Shown here: piece after piece, positions 18,414-28,558 of the stretch
Layout: each line of letters starts with the position of its first letter
Numbering within the stretch: the first letter of the stretch is position 1
Virus record (IMG/VR): IMGVR_UViG_3300025282_000132
Span: 1-33,759 of that record
Source: a virus
Strand: one strand, 5' to 3'
DNA length: 33,759 nucleotides
The notes under the pieces: generated by a model
Databases searched by the model: none
Told to the model about the DNA's origin: nothing
What the model saw: only the letters and a program-made list of their open reading frames with translations
Made by a program: the position numbers and the translations under genes

Positions 18414-20740
18414 TGGGACAAAAGAAAGATAAAACAGCAGAGAGGGTAAAGACGTTATTTCACAGATCCAATAGTGGAACCAGAATCGATTGGGAGACTG
18501 TAAATCAACAGGGATACGATTTTGCTAACGATAATCAGATGAGTGCTGCAGAAAAGTTAGCATTAGAAGAACAAGGTATGCCTACATTTACAATTAACAG
18601 AATAACGCCTGTAGTAGAGATGCTGAACTTCTACGGTACTGCTAACGATCCTAGATGGCAAGCAGTTGGCTCAGAAGGATCTGATGTAGATGTGGCAGCA
18701 GTATTTTCTGATATGGCTGATTATATATGGTACAATTCAGATGGTCCTGCTATATATGGCAATACTATAAATGATGCTATTACCAAAGGCTTAGGGTATA
18801 TGCTTATAACTGTGGATAAGGACGCAGATAATGGTATGGGTGAGGTTATAATAGAACAACCAGATCCATTTGACATATTTGTAGACCCAAAGTCTAGAGA
18901 TCTATTGTTTAGAGATGCTTCTTATGTTCTTATTAGAAAGGTGCTCCCAAAGAGCCATATTGCAGAGCTCTTTCCCGAATTCAAGAATAAGATAAAGAAA
19001 GCGTCATCTAGTGAGAGTCAAGACTTTTCCTATACTCAAAAAGCATTGGGTAAAGATCAGAAAGATTTCACGTATAAGGATATACCTGCATCAGAGGGAA
19101 TTGATCCAAAAACAGGAGAGCACGAAGAGTTTCTAGAGCTATTCGAATTATGGGAAAAGAAAAGTGTTTCCTATATCAATGTATTCTACCAGGATCAGCC
19201 TACTCCAGAGCAATTAAAGCAGATAAAGGAACAAGTCGCAGTACAAATGGAGGAGCTGAAGGCTGAAAAGGATGTTGCATTACAAGAACAGACAATACAA
19301 TTAGACCAGGCTGTACAATCTGGACAAATGATTCAAGCTAGATATGATCTAGAGATGGAAAAGATGCAGAAGGCTAATGAAGAAGAGTTAATGATGGCAG
19401 AACAGCAGATGACTTCCGAACTTGTTGGTCAGATACAGCAAGTTAGAAATCAGGTTGTTACAGAGAGTGAGTATGATATCTTGGTTAAGGATCCAAGTTT
19501 TGCTAAAATGGTTATAGAGGTTATTCCCTTTCACAAGCAAAGAATGACTCAGACATGTGTAGTAGGGGATAAGACATTATACGAAAAAGAACTCCCAGAT
19601 ACAATAACACAATATCCATTGGTACCTTTTCATTTTAAGTGGACAGGCACACCTTATCCTACATCAGCGGTGTCACCACTAGTTGGCAAACAAAGAGAAC
19701 TGAATAAAGCTCATCAAATAATGGTACATAATGCTTCTCTAGGATCCTCTCTTAGATTTATGCATGAAGAAGGTTCTATAGATACTGGTCATTGGGAAAA
19801 ATATTCAAGTTCGCCAGGAGCATTATTACCTGTGCGGCCAGGAGCAACTCCACCAACTCCAATTTTGCCAGCACCATTAGCTAATGCATTTTTTCAAATT
19901 GTAAATGAAGGCAAGGGAGATATGGAATACTTGGCTGGTATATACTCCTCTATGCAAGGTGATGTCTCTGGACAGCATGATACATACAGGGGTATGCTAG
20001 CACAAGATGAATATGGTACTCGTCGTGTAAAGCAATGGATGAAGAATGTAATAGAGCCAGCATTAAAGCAAGTAGGTCTAGTGGTAATGGAATATTCCCA
20101 GGCTGTATACACAGCCCATAAGGTATTTAGGATAATACAACCTAGTGCGCTACAAGAGCAGAGAGAAGTAGAGATAAATGTTCCTATGTATAATGACCTG
20201 GGAGAAGCTATTGGTAAGTATCATGATTATGCGGCAGCTAAATTTGACATAAGGATAGTCGCAGGATCTACATTACCTGTTAATAGATGGGCATATCTTG
20301 CTGAGCTAAAAGAGTTGCTGCAATTTGGGGTAGTTGATGATATAGCTGTATTAGCTGAAACAGATATAAGAAACAAAGAACAAATAGCTAAAAGGAAAAC
20401 ATTATATGCACAGTTATCGGGGCAAGTTGAACAGTTATCTGAGGCGATCAAGGATAAGGACGGCACGATTGAAACCCTTGAAAGACAACTTGTACAAGCT
20501 GGTATTAAAGGCAAAGTCATGGCAGCCGAAATGGAAATCAGTAAACAGAAGGCTGAAGTAAAGGCTGAGACAAAAGATATTTATAGAGATACTAAAGCAA
20601 AGCAAAAAGTTTTACAGGCTAACATGGCTGCAAAAGCAGATACAGAAAATACAAAATTGGGCTTAGGAGTCCAACAGGCGATAAAAAATGCTGAAATAAA
20701 TGCAAAAAAAGACTTGCAGGGTAATAATAATTCGTCGTAA
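18413..20740 (+). CDS. Portal protein, P22-like
   Basis: 775 residues, in the size range of P22-type portals. The N-terminal region (FTINRITPVVEMLNFYGTAN, then DPRWQAVGSE) and AITKGLGYMLITVDKDADNG, EQPDPFDIFVDPKSRD are typical of the P22 portal family. A long Gln/Glu-rich helical insertion lies at about 258-345, and the C terminus (about 655-775) is a coiled coil, the 'barrel' of such portals. The portal forms the dodecameric DNA channel and docks TerL. Its start overlaps the previous stop. Confidence 0.9.
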   Translation: MGQKKDKTAERVKTLFHRSNSGTRIDWETVNQQGYDFANDNQMSAAEKLALEEQGMPTFTINRITPVVEMLNFYGTANDPRWQAVGSEGSDVDVAAVFSDMADYIWYNSDGPAIYGNTINDAITKGLGYMLITVDKDADNGMGEVIIEQPDPFDIFVDPKSRDLLFRDASYVLIRKVLPKSHIAELFPEFKNKIKKASSSESQDFSYTQKALGKDQKDFTYKDIPASEGIDPKTGEHEEFLELFELWEKKSVSYINVFYQDQPTPEQLKQIKEQVAVQMEELKAEKDVALQEQTIQLDQAVQSGQMIQARYDLEMEKMQKANEEELMMAEQQMTSELVGQIQQVRNQVVTESEYDILVKDPSFAKMVIEVIPFHKQRMTQTCVVGDKTLYEKELPDTITQYPLVPFHFKWTGTPYPTSAVSPLVGKQRELNKAHQIMVHNASLGSSLRFMHEEGSIDTGHWEKYSSSPGALLPVRPGATPPTPILPAPLANAFFQIVNEGKGDMEYLAGIYSSMQGDVSGQHDTYRGMLAQDEYGTRRVKQWMKNVIEPALKQVGLVVMEYSQAVYTAHKVFRIIQPSALQEQREVEINVPMYNDLGEAIGKYHDYAAAKFDIRIVAGSTLPVNRWAYLAELKELLQFGVVDDIAVLAETDIRNKEQIAKRKTLYAQLSGQVEQLSEAIKDKDGTIETLERQLVQAGIKGKVMAAEMEISKQKAEVKAETKDIYRDTKAKQKVLQANMAAKADTENTKLGLGVQQAIKNAEINAKKDLQGNNNSS

Positions 20741-20767
20741 GTTACAAACTAACATAATAAGGAGAGT

Positions 20768-21590
20768 ATGATGGACAATGAAAATAACACAGGCAACCCT
20801 TCGAATGAAGGCTCCAGTGAGAATTTCTTTGCAGCGCTAGAAGAGGATGTAAACAGCGCTATACAAGAAGATACATTTGAAGAAACACCCACTGAGGTAA
20901 CCCCTCCAAAAAGTGACCCTGAACAGGCAACTCACGAAACGGAAGGCTCCAATACCGCTAAAAGCGATGTGGACTGGGAAAAGCGTTACAAAGATTCATC
21001 ACGGGAAGCTCAGAAAATGCATAATGAACTTTCTGGATTGAAACCCTTTGTACCCGTTTTAAACGCGATGAAAAACGATAGTGGACTTGTAGATCATGTA
21101 CGAGGATACTTAGAGAATGGAGGTGCTCCTCCTAAGTCTATTACTGAAAGTCTTGGACTTGACGAAGAGTTTGTTTTTGACCCTGATGATGCTGTAAAGA
21201 ATCCAGACTCGGATTCTGCTAAAGTATTTGAAAGGAGCGTAGACACTATAGTCAATGATAAGGTTAATAAGTTGCTACACCATCAGCAAGCTCAAAATAA
21301 TGAAGCTGCTGCTGAAAGGGCAAGACTGACTGAGGAAGCAGAGTTTAAAAAGGCTAATAATATGACAGATGATCAATTCTCATCTATGATGGAGAAGGCT
21401 GATAAGCATGTTATGACTTTGGATGACTTACATCTTCTAGTAAATAAGGATCAAGTTGAAAAATGTTCGCAACATTCCTACAAGTGCAAGTGGAGCCAAC
21501 AGCGCCAAAGGAAGCGACAAATCATTTGAAGATAGTGTATTTGACGCAATCAATGGTTCTGATGATAACATAGATAACCTGTTCGGGTAG
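20768..21590 (+). CDS. Scaffold protein, reading frame shifted near its C terminus
   Basis: Acidic, helical protein between portal and capsid: NENNTGNPSNEGSSENFFAA, low-complexity Glu/Thr region, then DWEKRYKDSSREAQKMHNEL and a C-terminal DPDD...KVFERSVDTIVNDKV region, as in scaffolds. The frame from 20768 ends at 21529 with an implausible Lys/Gln/Arg-rich tail. The +1 frame from the A5 run at 21459-21463 instead gives VRNIPTSASGANSAKGS and ends FDAINGSDDNIDNLFG at 21590, a very plausible scaffold C terminus. Dropping one A restores one frame. This is an assembly/sequencing indel, a mutation, or a +1 frameshift. AAGGAG precedes the ATG; ATG 20771 is an alternative start. Confidence 0.75.
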
Positions 21591-21642
21591 CACTCTTTAT
21601 ATAGAGCCCTCTATTCGAACTTCAATGAAAGGAGTTTAGCTT

Positions 21643-23115
21643 ATGGCTGACTTATTTAAACTGGGTGATTTTGAAGAAGCCACCGCCCCAAATAATCCTG
21701 GTGCGGGTTCTGGCAATTCAGCCACCCTTCTAACAGGCGCGTTACGTCGGAAATACAATTTCGGTGATCGTGTGTCTGAGCTCAATGTAGCACAGGACCC
21801 TTTTTTTCGGTTCCTGAGCAAGGTGAGCAAAAGACCGACTGACGACCCTGTATTCAAATATACCGAGCGCAGGCCTTCATGGCATAAGCGCTATGCATAT
21901 GTAGAGTTCTTAGGAGCTTCTACAGGACCAAGTTCATTACCTGCAACTATGGATAACTTCGAGAGCAAGGGTGATGTTTGGTATGCAAAGATGGGTTGTG
22001 ACTATAGTAACCAAGGTAACCTGCAAAATATTTTGGGTCAATCTGTGGCCCATGATTTAGGTGCAACCAATACTAAACCTAACTTTTTCTTAGTTGGGCA
22101 AGTAGTTAAGTTCCCTACGGCACCTGCCGCTGGTGGAATGGATTATGTTACCGCAAGAGTGGAAGCTATCGATGAGACTACTGTAGCAGAATATACAGAG
22201 TTGAAGCTAGTAACCATCAAAGGATGTCTTTCAGATGACGTTCCCAAAGGAGTTCCAACTTCTGTAGCTACAGGAGCAGGTACAACTACAGAGAGCGAAG
22301 AAGCATTGGCACCTTATAAGTGTTACGTAATTGGTTCAGCTTACGAAGAAGGCTCTGGGTATCCCGATACATGGAAAGACCAACCCTGGTCAACCCAGTA
22401 TGGACAAACTCAGATCTGGAAAACTGCAATGGCAATGACTAATACTGCTCGTGCAACCTCACTTAAGTATAACTCAAATGAGTGGGCACGTGTTTGGAAA
22501 GAGCATTTGATTAGTCATAAATGGGATATCGAACAGTCTTTATTGTTTGGATCTAAAGTGTCTAATAGTGATATCAATTACACTCAGGGCGCTGTAGATT
22601 ATTGCACAAACTATGGCAATATCTTTAGTCTAGACATTAATACTAAGACAGCTGATGATTTCCTAGATGATCTGTCTGGTTATATGGATCCTCGTTATGC
22701 ATCACAAAGTCCGACAGTTTACTTCTGTCCAACTAGTGTGTATAACTGGCTACATAAACTTGGTGGTTACTTTAAGAATAATCTAGAAGTTTCCTCCCAG
22801 TTCCGTGCAGACATTGCAATGACTGGTAAGAAGAAGGTTTTTGGTGTTGATATTAGCACATTTAGTACTCCCTATGGAGATATTAATGTCGCTCGTAACA
22901 TTCATCTTGATGGAACAGATATCAAGCTCTTAGGAATTGGTATGAAGAACTGTGCATGGAGACCTCTTAATGGTAATGGCGTTAACCGTGATACTTCAGT
23001 ATACGTTGGTGTTCAAACACTTGAAAACAGCGGTATTGATCGTCGGGTTGACTTAATCTTAACTGAAGGCGGAATGGAATGGTCTATGCCAGAATCCCAT
23101 GCCGTCTGGAAATAG
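21643..23115 (+). CDS. Major capsid protein
   Basis: 490 residues, starting MADLFKLGDFEEATAPNNPG. Position directly after portal and scaffold, a strong SD (AAAGGAG) and a length suited to a P22/HK97-type coat support this. The sequence is beta-rich with few cysteines and contains DPFFRFLSKVSKRPTDDPVF, DKWDIEQSLLFGSK-like and NLEVSSQFRADIAMTGKKKV segments of the kind seen in large coat proteins. Residues about 205-235 form a Thr/Gly/Ser-rich stretch that may be a surface loop. I infer the HK97 fold from family and context. Confidence 0.85.
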   Translation: MADLFKLGDFEEATAPNNPGAGSGNSATLLTGALRRKYNFGDRVSELNVAQDPFFRFLSKVSKRPTDDPVFKYTERRPSWHKRYAYVEFLGASTGPSSLPATMDNFESKGDVWYAKMGCDYSNQGNLQNILGQSVAHDLGATNTKPNFFLVGQVVKFPTAPAAGGMDYVTARVEAIDETTVAEYTELKLVTIKGCLSDDVPKGVPTSVATGAGTTTESEEALAPYKCYVIGSAYEEGSGYPDTWKDQPWSTQYGQTQIWKTAMAMTNTARATSLKYNSNEWARVWKEHLISHKWDIEQSLLFGSKVSNSDINYTQGAVDYCTNYGNIFSLDINTKTADDFLDDLSGYMDPRYASQSPTVYFCPTSVYNWLHKLGGYFKNNLEVSSQFRADIAMTGKKKVFGVDISTFSTPYGDINVARNIHLDGTDIKLLGIGMKNCAWRPLNGNGVNRDTSVYVGVQTLENSGIDRRVDLILTEGGMEWSMPESHAVWK

Positions 23116-23125
23116 GAGGTAGATT

Positions 23126-23314
23126 ATGAAACATCCAATGTATGGATCAGAAGGAAGTATATCTGCCGACATCGCTGATGTAGCAGCCGCAACAGCAGCA
23201 GCTAATGATTCAGACTTAACTGAAATCTTAGTTGATGTTGCTGACATTAGAACAAAGTTAAATGCAGTTATTGCAGCTTTGGCTAAATTCGGTGCTATTG
23301 ATGACGGAAGCTAG
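23126..23314 (+). CDS. Small Ala-rich helical protein (62 aa), capsid-associated
   Basis: 62 residues: an Ala-rich helix (ISADIADVAAATAAANDSDL) and a second heptad helix (ADIRTKLNAVIAALAKFGAI). AGGAGG before the ATG. It resembles short trimeric coiled-coil proteins found next to phage coat genes. The role is inferred from position. Confidence 0.6.
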   Translation: MKHPMYGSEGSISADIADVAAATAAANDSDLTEILVDVADIRTKLNAVIAALAKFGAIDDGS

Positions 23315-23324
23315 GAGGTAGATC

Positions 23325-23663
23325 ATGGCGATATCACAAAAGGTTAGCAAACCAGCGCTTTCGCCACAATGGCAAGCAGCTGTTACGAATCTAACAGGAG
23401 ATGGTGCTGCTGGAGCAGAGGGTATTACTCTCTGCAGCAAAGCTGGCGTACAGGCTGTATCAATACCAGATGGTTCTTATAATGGCCAGATGATAGCTAT
23501 TATTGCAAATGGTACTGGAACTAAGACTGTAACTCCTGATAGCATTCTCGGAACAGGTGCAACTTTTGAAGTTCTTGCTAAAGCATGCGGTTTATTCGTA
23601 TGGTATAGTGATGGAACTAACGAAGGATGGGCTTGTGTGATGGGCGCTGCTGCAGCTAGCTAA
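23325..23663 (+). CDS. Putative capsid decoration protein (112 aa)
   Basis: 112 residues, Gly/Ala/Ser-rich and beta-rich (GVQAVSIPDGSYNGQMIAII, GTGTKTVTPDSILGTGATFE, GLFVWYSDGTNEGWACVMGA), the kind of small beta-sandwich often found after phage coat genes as a head-decoration or outer capsid protein. It has the same AGGAGGTAGAT ribosome signal as the preceding gene. No family match was possible. Confidence 0.5.
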   Translation: MAISQKVSKPALSPQWQAAVTNLTGDGAAGAEGITLCSKAGVQAVSIPDGSYNGQMIAIIANGTGTKTVTPDSILGTGATFEVLAKACGLFVWYSDGTNEGWACVMGAAAAS

Positions 23664-23669
23664 CAATAA

Positions 23670-23722
23670 CCACCGAAACCCCTCTCTGGTGAGAATCTTT
23701 TCTCTCCCCAAGAGGGGGGTGG
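23670..23722 (+). other. Long hairpin between capsid and connector genes
   Basis: CCACC and CCCCTCT on the 5' side (separated by GAAA) pair with AGAGGGG and GGTGG on the 3' side, about 12 base pairs around a 25-base loop. No T-run follows, so it is not a standard terminator; it may stabilise the abundant capsid mRNA or attenuate downstream transcription. Confidence 0.45.
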
Positions 23723-23738
23723 AGGTAATAGGAGATAA

Positions 23739-26135
23739 ATGTCAAGTTTTGAAACTCAAATAGAAGCTATAACTGGACTAGATATAGACAGTGTATCAAA
23801 GCCTTCGCAGGATGACTTAACTATATTCCTTAATCATAGTATACTGGACATAGTTAATAAGTTAAAGCTAATAAATCCTGGTGGATACGCGCAAATGGCA
23901 ACAAAAACAGCCGTTGGCAGTGGATCCTCTGCTATAATTGATGGAGATATTATGGCAGTATATGGTACTGAAGTCCAATTAGGTGTAGGAGTGTCGAGTA
24001 TCACTTTGGACAGCGGGGGTTCAGGGTATGCAACAGCCCCAACTATTACTTTATCTGGGGGCGGGGGAAGTGGCGCTACAGCTACATGTACAATATCTGG
24101 TGGCGCAGTAGACGCTATTACAGTTACGGCAACAGGGTCAGGTTATACATCTATCCCAACGGTAACATTTTCCACAGGGAGTGCTAGCGCTACAGCAATT
24201 TTAGAAGCAGTAAAGAGCTATAGGAATCCAGCAACTGAAATAGACTTTGAATTAGGATCTATAGCCCTTAACCCAGACAGTATACATTATCAAAGTAAGT
24301 TTAACCCTGTATATTTTAGACAGGGTAGAAGTGTATTCATCATACCAGATGGAGGAGAGGTATTACATATAGACCTCCCGATTACTTCATATGATGCCGA
24401 AGAGGTTATATCATTGCCAAAGCAATTTCAAAGGAGTATAGTTCTTGGTGCGGCAATAAGATCTTTAGAGAGAAATATTATAGACTCTACAGAGTCAAGT
24501 AAGCCGTCTTATAGTTTTGACTCTATTTTCCTAACAGATACAGCAGAGTCATTTGTAGCAACTTTACCTGACATATTAGAATACCCAGAGTTTACATGGG
24601 TTGATACTCTATTAATAGAAAAGCATACTGGAGAAATACTGTCTAGAACAAATATAGATACTGAGTTCAATAAGATTATATTTACTCCACCAGTCCTTGA
24701 AATAGTTACAATGCCATCACTTCCTACTCTAGACTTAGGATCACCACCTGTTCCTCCTGATGATGTAGATATATCTATAAATTTTAACCAGTCTCCCCCA
24801 ACATATAAAATGCCAGTTCAGGTGGTAGAAGATTTTCCATCTATTACATCATTCTCGCTCAATGCAAGCACAGTTTTCCCTGCAGCAATGCATTCGCCTT
24901 CATTTATTTCCCCAACTGCTGAGTCAACAACTATAGGGTCTTTACCTGCTCCTCCGGTGTATAACCCTCCTAAATTACTGGGAGTGGTAGAACAATTAAT
25001 GGAGGATACAATAGAGGCAAGTCCTACAGCAGAACTGGGAGATGCTCAGAGTATAGGCCAGTTACTGGGAGCTGCTTGGGACTATATACAGAATGAAGAA
25101 GATCCAGAGCAATTTGGCTCTGTTAACCAGTTTATAGGCACTGTTGTCAACCTGTATGGATCTGCAATGCAAAGCTCTATGAATGAATTACAAACAAAGA
25201 GTGCAGAATATCAGCAAGAAGTTACCAAGGTGATGACACAGGCGCAAAACGATCAAGCCAAAGCTAATAAGCAGAATGATTTAGATTGGGGTAGAGAAGT
25301 AGCTCAATACCAGCAAGAACTTGCACATCATCAGTCTGAAATAGCTAGATTTAATGCTGATGTCCAACAGCAAATACAGGTATGGACTCTGAAGAATCTA
25401 ACGTATGAAGTTGAGAAATGGAATAAGCAACAGTTGGTTAACTTTACTCAGTTTACCAACGATATGACTAATGAACAGAATCGTTATAACTCTGCTGCAG
25501 CCGGATATACTGCTGACTATCAATTGGCCGTTAAAAAGGCAGAACTTGAGAATGTAGACCAATCTACCAAGTATGCAAAGTATGATAAAGATATGGCACT
25601 ATATGTACAAAGTGTTAATAACAGAATACAAGAGTATCAACAGAATACCATTGCTGCTACACTTGAAGTGTATAAGCATAATAGAGCACAAGCACTCTCA
25701 GAGTACACAGCTATTGGTGGGCAAAATATGAATGAATTTAACCAGGCTGTACAAAGAACAAATATTGAGATACAGATAGCACAAGCTGATGCAAGCGCTG
25801 CACAAACAGCACTACAGTCCATTATGTCCTCGTCTACTGAGCTTGCTAAAAACAATGAGGCTCAAAGATTGCAAGCCGATATAGCTACATTTACCAATCA
25901 ATTAAATAACTTTAGCGCTCATCTATCTAGATATGGTGCAGAGGTAGGTAACCAAAATACAGAGCTTACAGCCAATATAAATAAAGTAAATTTAAGGATG
26001 ACAGATGCTATGAACACATTTAATACTAAGCTGCAGACATATCAATTGGAGTTGCAGTATAAAGAAAAGATCCTAGCTGGATTGAGGATGGACTATGCTC
26101 AATCTCTAGGGTTACAACCAAAACAAGGAGAGTAA
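23739..26135 (+). CDS. Large head-tail/virion protein with inserted beta-repeat domain and long helical tail
   Basis: 798 residues. The N terminus ([15 protein letters not shown], a helix [20 protein letters not shown]) and residues about 160-290 ([40 protein letters not shown]) look like a phage head-tail connector. Two Gly/Ser/Thr-rich beta repeats containing GSGYxxxPTxT (about 86-154) interrupt it. A Pro/Ser-rich linker (about 320-400) leads to a long Gln/Asn-rich helical region (about 420-798) with no membrane span. It may serve as connector and tail-fibre or internal fibre. SD AGGAG precedes the ATG. Confidence 0.6.
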   Translation: MSSFETQIEAITGLDIDSVSKPSQDDLTIFLNHSILDIVNKLKLINPGGYAQMATKTAVGSGSSAIIDGDIMAVYGTEVQLGVGVSSITLDSGGSGYATAPTITLSGGGGSGATATCTISGGAVDAITVTATGSGYTSIPTVTFSTGSASATAILEAVKSYRNPATEIDFELGSIALNPDSIHYQSKFNPVYFRQGRSVFIIPDGGEVLHIDLPITSYDAEEVISLPKQFQRSIVLGAAIRSLERNIIDSTESSKPSYSFDSIFLTDTAESFVATLPDILEYPEFTWVDTLLIEKHTGEILSRTNIDTEFNKIIFTPPVLEIVTMPSLPTLDLGSPPVPPDDVDISINFNQSPPTYKMPVQVVEDFPSITSFSLNASTVFPAAMHSPSFISPTAESTTIGSLPAPPVYNPPKLLGVVEQLMEDTIEASPTAELGDAQSIGQLLGAAWDYIQNEEDPEQFGSVNQFIGTVVNLYGSAMQSSMNELQTKSAEYQQEVTKVMTQAQNDQAKANKQNDLDWGREVAQYQQELAHHQSEIARFNADVQQQIQVWTLKNLTYEVEKWNKQQLVNFTQFTNDMTNEQNRYNSAAAGYTADYQLAVKKAELENVDQSTKYAKYDKDMALYVQSVNNRIQEYQQNTIAATLEVYKHNRAQALSEYTAIGGQNMNEFNQAVQRTNIEIQIAQADASAAQTALQSIMSSSTELAKNNEAQRLQADIATFTNQLNNFSAHLSRYGAEVGNQNTELTANINKVNLRMTDAMNTFNTKLQTYQLELQYKEKILAGLRMDYAQSLGLQPKQGE

Positions 26136-26137
26136 AA

Positions 26138-26365
26138 ATGGGTACAAAAACGCAAAAGATAGAAAACAAAACAGATGACCTATCAATAGAAAATGGAACT
26201 ATTGATAGTTCTAGTGATAAAAATGATGATGTAATAGAGGCTTTAAAGGTTCAGTATAGAGAATATACTAAACAGGCAGAGGATGCTAAAACAATGGCAT
26301 TGAAAGCCTTGGGGGCCCTGGAAGTATTAACGAGTATAAAAGAGCAAGGAGGCAAGGATGGCTAG
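26138..26365 (+). CDS. Small acidic helical protein (75 aa)
   Basis: 75 residues: Asn/Asp/Ser-rich N terminus, then a helix (VIEALKVQYREYTKQAEDAK) and an Ala/Leu-rich end. AAGGAG is upstream, and its end overlaps the next ATG. A likely virion chaperone or assembly factor by position only. Confidence 0.55.
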   Translation: MGTKTQKIENKTDDLSIENGTIDSSSDKNDDVIEALKVQYREYTKQAEDAKTMALKALGALEVLTSIKEQGGKDG

Positions 26366-26861
26366 TAACATAAAATATGCTGTATCGGCAACACCTATAT
26401 ATACAATGAGTGATGCTGAGGCAGCTTCAGATGTAGATGTGATAGCTGCAGATATAGCAAAAACAGTTGGTGGAAGTGGATCTTCTACGTGTGGATATGG
26501 AAATATAATAGGATTTGCAAATGATGCGACAGGCACACCCTCCTATACAGATATATCAAGCGCTACTGATTATGATGTGGGGTCAACAGCAGTATCTCTT
26601 GGAACATTTACAAGCTCAAAGTTTGTATATATTAAGCATAGCGGGTTCCTATTTGACACGAGTAGCACTTTAGGGCTAGCAACAACTGCAAAGCTCAAAA
26701 TATGTATGGCTGCCACCATTGCTGATGCTACAACCATTGCAGTGCTTAATGCTGGTGATGCTATAGTATTGCCATACAATGAGGCAGTTACTCCCTCTTT
26801 ATTTGCTGCAGGTGATGGAGTCGCAATAGCTGTAGAATTCTTTTCTGTACAGGCATCTTAG
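26358..26861 (+). CDS. Beta-rich virion protein (167 aa)
   Basis: 167 residues, Ala/Ser/Thr/Gly-rich with alternating strands (DYDVGSTAVSLGTFTSSKFV, KICMAATIADATTIAVLNAG), typical of a small phage structural jelly-roll or decoration-like protein. AAGGAGG-AAGGATG lies upstream. Family not recognised. Confidence 0.55.
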   Translation: MASNIKYAVSATPIYTMSDAEAASDVDVIAADIAKTVGGSGSSTCGYGNIIGFANDATGTPSYTDISSATDYDVGSTAVSLGTFTSSKFVYIKHSGFLFDTSSTLGLATTAKLKICMAATIADATTIAVLNAGDAIVLPYNEAVTPSLFAAGDGVAIAVEFFSVQAS

Positions 26862-27124
26862 TGAAAGTTAAGGAAGTTATGGAGTTAGCTGGCGTTACTA
26901 AAACCGGTTTAGCTTTAGCCCTTATAAAGGACGCTCTTACAGAGATCGAGTTACTGTCAAAAGAAAATGTTACACAATATACTACTGATCTTACTGCTGA
27001 GCAGGCTAATTATAACCTTCCAGCCAATCTTGTAGATGTAACTTCTGTAAAGGTGTTAGATAAAACTTCTAATTATTTCTGTCCTTTGACCAGGGTTATA
27101 ATAGAAAACTATAAGGAGAAATAA
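26861..27124 (+). CDS. Head-tail connector-like protein, N-terminal part (87 aa)
   Basis: 87 residues from a GTG overlapping the preceding stop (TAGTG). The helix GLALALIKDALTEIELLSKE followed by YTTDLTAEQANYNLPANLVDVTSVKVL is the usual start of phage head-tail joining proteins, with the LP..L motif before a strand. Such proteins normally continue; here the continuation appears to be the next gene. Confidence 0.55.
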   Translation: MKVKEVMELAGVTKTGLALALIKDALTEIELLSKENVTQYTTDLTAEQANYNLPANLVDVTSVKVLDKTSNYFCPLTRVIIENYKEK

Positions 27125-27561
27125 TGGGTAGCCATTCTGATAATAGGAGCGTATCTGAAAGATATCAGTATTTTATACGAGGTAGGCAACTTGTAATTAT
27201 AGAGCAGAGGGATAAAACTGGAACGGCTTTAAATGCGGGTGGATCTGTACCTATTAATGACCTTGCTACAACTGGTGATGATACTCCTCCATATCAAGCT
27301 CCATCCGAAACGATAACAAATGGTTTAATGCTTGAATATACATCTATACCAGATACTTCTAGTATGACTGATGAATCAGATGATGTACCATTAAATGATG
27401 TTTTAGCCCTTGCAGTGGTCGACTATATGAAAGCTGCAGTCACTGAGGATCCTGGGATTAGAGAATACTATATGAATAAGTTTAATAAAAGAGTCGTTCG
27501 ATATGTTGAAGGTAGGACTGGTGGATTAAGAAGGGTTCTTGGCAACGCTATGATGAGGTAA
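27124..27561 (+). CDS. Head-tail connector-like protein, C-terminal part (145 aa)
   Basis: 145 residues, overlapping the previous stop (TAATG) after AAGGAG. RYQYFIRGRQLVIIEQRDKT matches the 'Y-x-G-x-x-L-x-I' strand that follows the LP motif in connector proteins, and the C-terminal helices (VLALAVVDYMKAAVTEDPGI, EYYMNKFNKRVVRYVEGRTG) match their end. The pair could be a split version of one connector. Confidence 0.5.
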   Translation: MGSHSDNRSVSERYQYFIRGRQLVIIEQRDKTGTALNAGGSVPINDLATTGDDTPPYQAPSETITNGLMLEYTSIPDTSSMTDESDDVPLNDVLALAVVDYMKAAVTEDPGIREYYMNKFNKRVVRYVEGRTGGLRRVLGNAMMR

Positions 27562-27564
27562 TAT

Positions 27565-28032
27565 ATGAGTGTATGGACAGATAGAAATGGGTCATCAACG
27601 ACGCCATGGAGTGTTGACGATGATGGTAATGTAACGCAGGCGTGGAGTCTCGATGGGGCTGAATCCATAGGGGTTTCCTCTGCTGCTGGTAATACTATTG
27701 GCACGTATGATAGTGCTGCGGCTGCCGCAACAAGCCTACTAGGGTCTAGATATCATCTTTTTGACAATAATGAATTCTTTTTTGGTACAGATAAGGATGT
27801 TAGACTGTCCTTTGAAACAGATGGATCTGGAATGTTGATTAAAGTATTTCCCGCACAAAGTTCAAGTGCTACACTTATGACACTCAGGAATGGAGATGTG
27901 GATATGGTTAAATACAAGGGAGATAAGTCTGTACAGTTTATAGAGGCAAGCTCACTTCCAGCAAACCCTATTGAGGGCTCTATTATATATTCTGATAATG
28001 ATTTCTATATAGCTCAAGAATTATTTATATAG
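27565..28032 (+). CDS. Virion/tail-associated protein (155 aa)
   Basis: 155 residues, strand-rich with Ser/Ala/Gly (TPWSVDDDGNVTQAWSLDGA, KVFPAQSSSATLMTLRNGDV) and a SIIYSDNDFYIAQELFI end that resembles the 'y.dn..y.y' ending of phage fibre tip proteins. No SD is obvious, and it follows the previous stop by three bases. Function inferred from neighbours. Confidence 0.5.
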   Translation: MSVWTDRNGSSTTPWSVDDDGNVTQAWSLDGAESIGVSSAAGNTIGTYDSAAAAATSLLGSRYHLFDNNEFFFGTDKDVRLSFETDGSGMLIKVFPAQSSSATLMTLRNGDVDMVKYKGDKSVQFIEASSLPANPIEGSIIYSDNDFYIAQELFI

Positions 28033-28033
28033 C

Positions 28034-28546
28034 ATGGCAATAAGAGACACATTAACCGAAGCTAAGCTAAAGGTAGAAGAGCATAAAACAACTAGTGGTG
28101 GGTCAGGCCTTAATGGCTTTGAGACTCAAGCAGATGTAGACAGCTTCTTAAGTACTTATTCTCGTGCATCTATTGCCCAATGTAGAGCTGACTGTAATAC
28201 AGCTTATAGTGGGAGCCCTAGAATTCAGAGCTTCACACCTGGTAGTATGACTGATACCGAGAAAGCGGATACTGGAGCAGACCAAATAAATAGCGATCTA
28301 TTTACAGCATATAGCAATAATGCTTCATATGTGGTACATGAAGGTAAAAACGGCAATACTATTTTTGAGGAGGGCACATTATATTGGATGCCATGCACAG
28401 GGGCTAATACTTCTGATTTTCTTGACTTTAAGAAACTACTAGAAAGGCATATGGCATATTCATATATTGCGGTAGCAAGTAATTCAACATCTACAGAGAT
28501 ATCAGACTCCCTAGATGACTATGACACATTTAAAGGAACTTTATAA
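28034..28546 (+). CDS. Hypothetical virion protein (170 aa)
   Basis: 170 residues with a helical N terminus (AIRDTLTEAKLKVEEHKTTS), Cys-containing centre (ASIAQCRADCNTAY), and a mixed C-terminal part. One base from the previous stop. No recognised family; the location between fibre-like genes suggests a structural role. Confidence 0.5.
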   Translation: MAIRDTLTEAKLKVEEHKTTSGGSGLNGFETQADVDSFLSTYSRASIAQCRADCNTAYSGSPRIQSFTPGSMTDTEKADTGADQINSDLFTAYSNNASYVVHEGKNGNTIFEEGTLYWMPCTGANTSDFLDFKKLLERHMAYSYIAVASNSTSTEISDSLDDYDTFKGTL

Positions 28547-28558
28547 AAGGGGTATATT

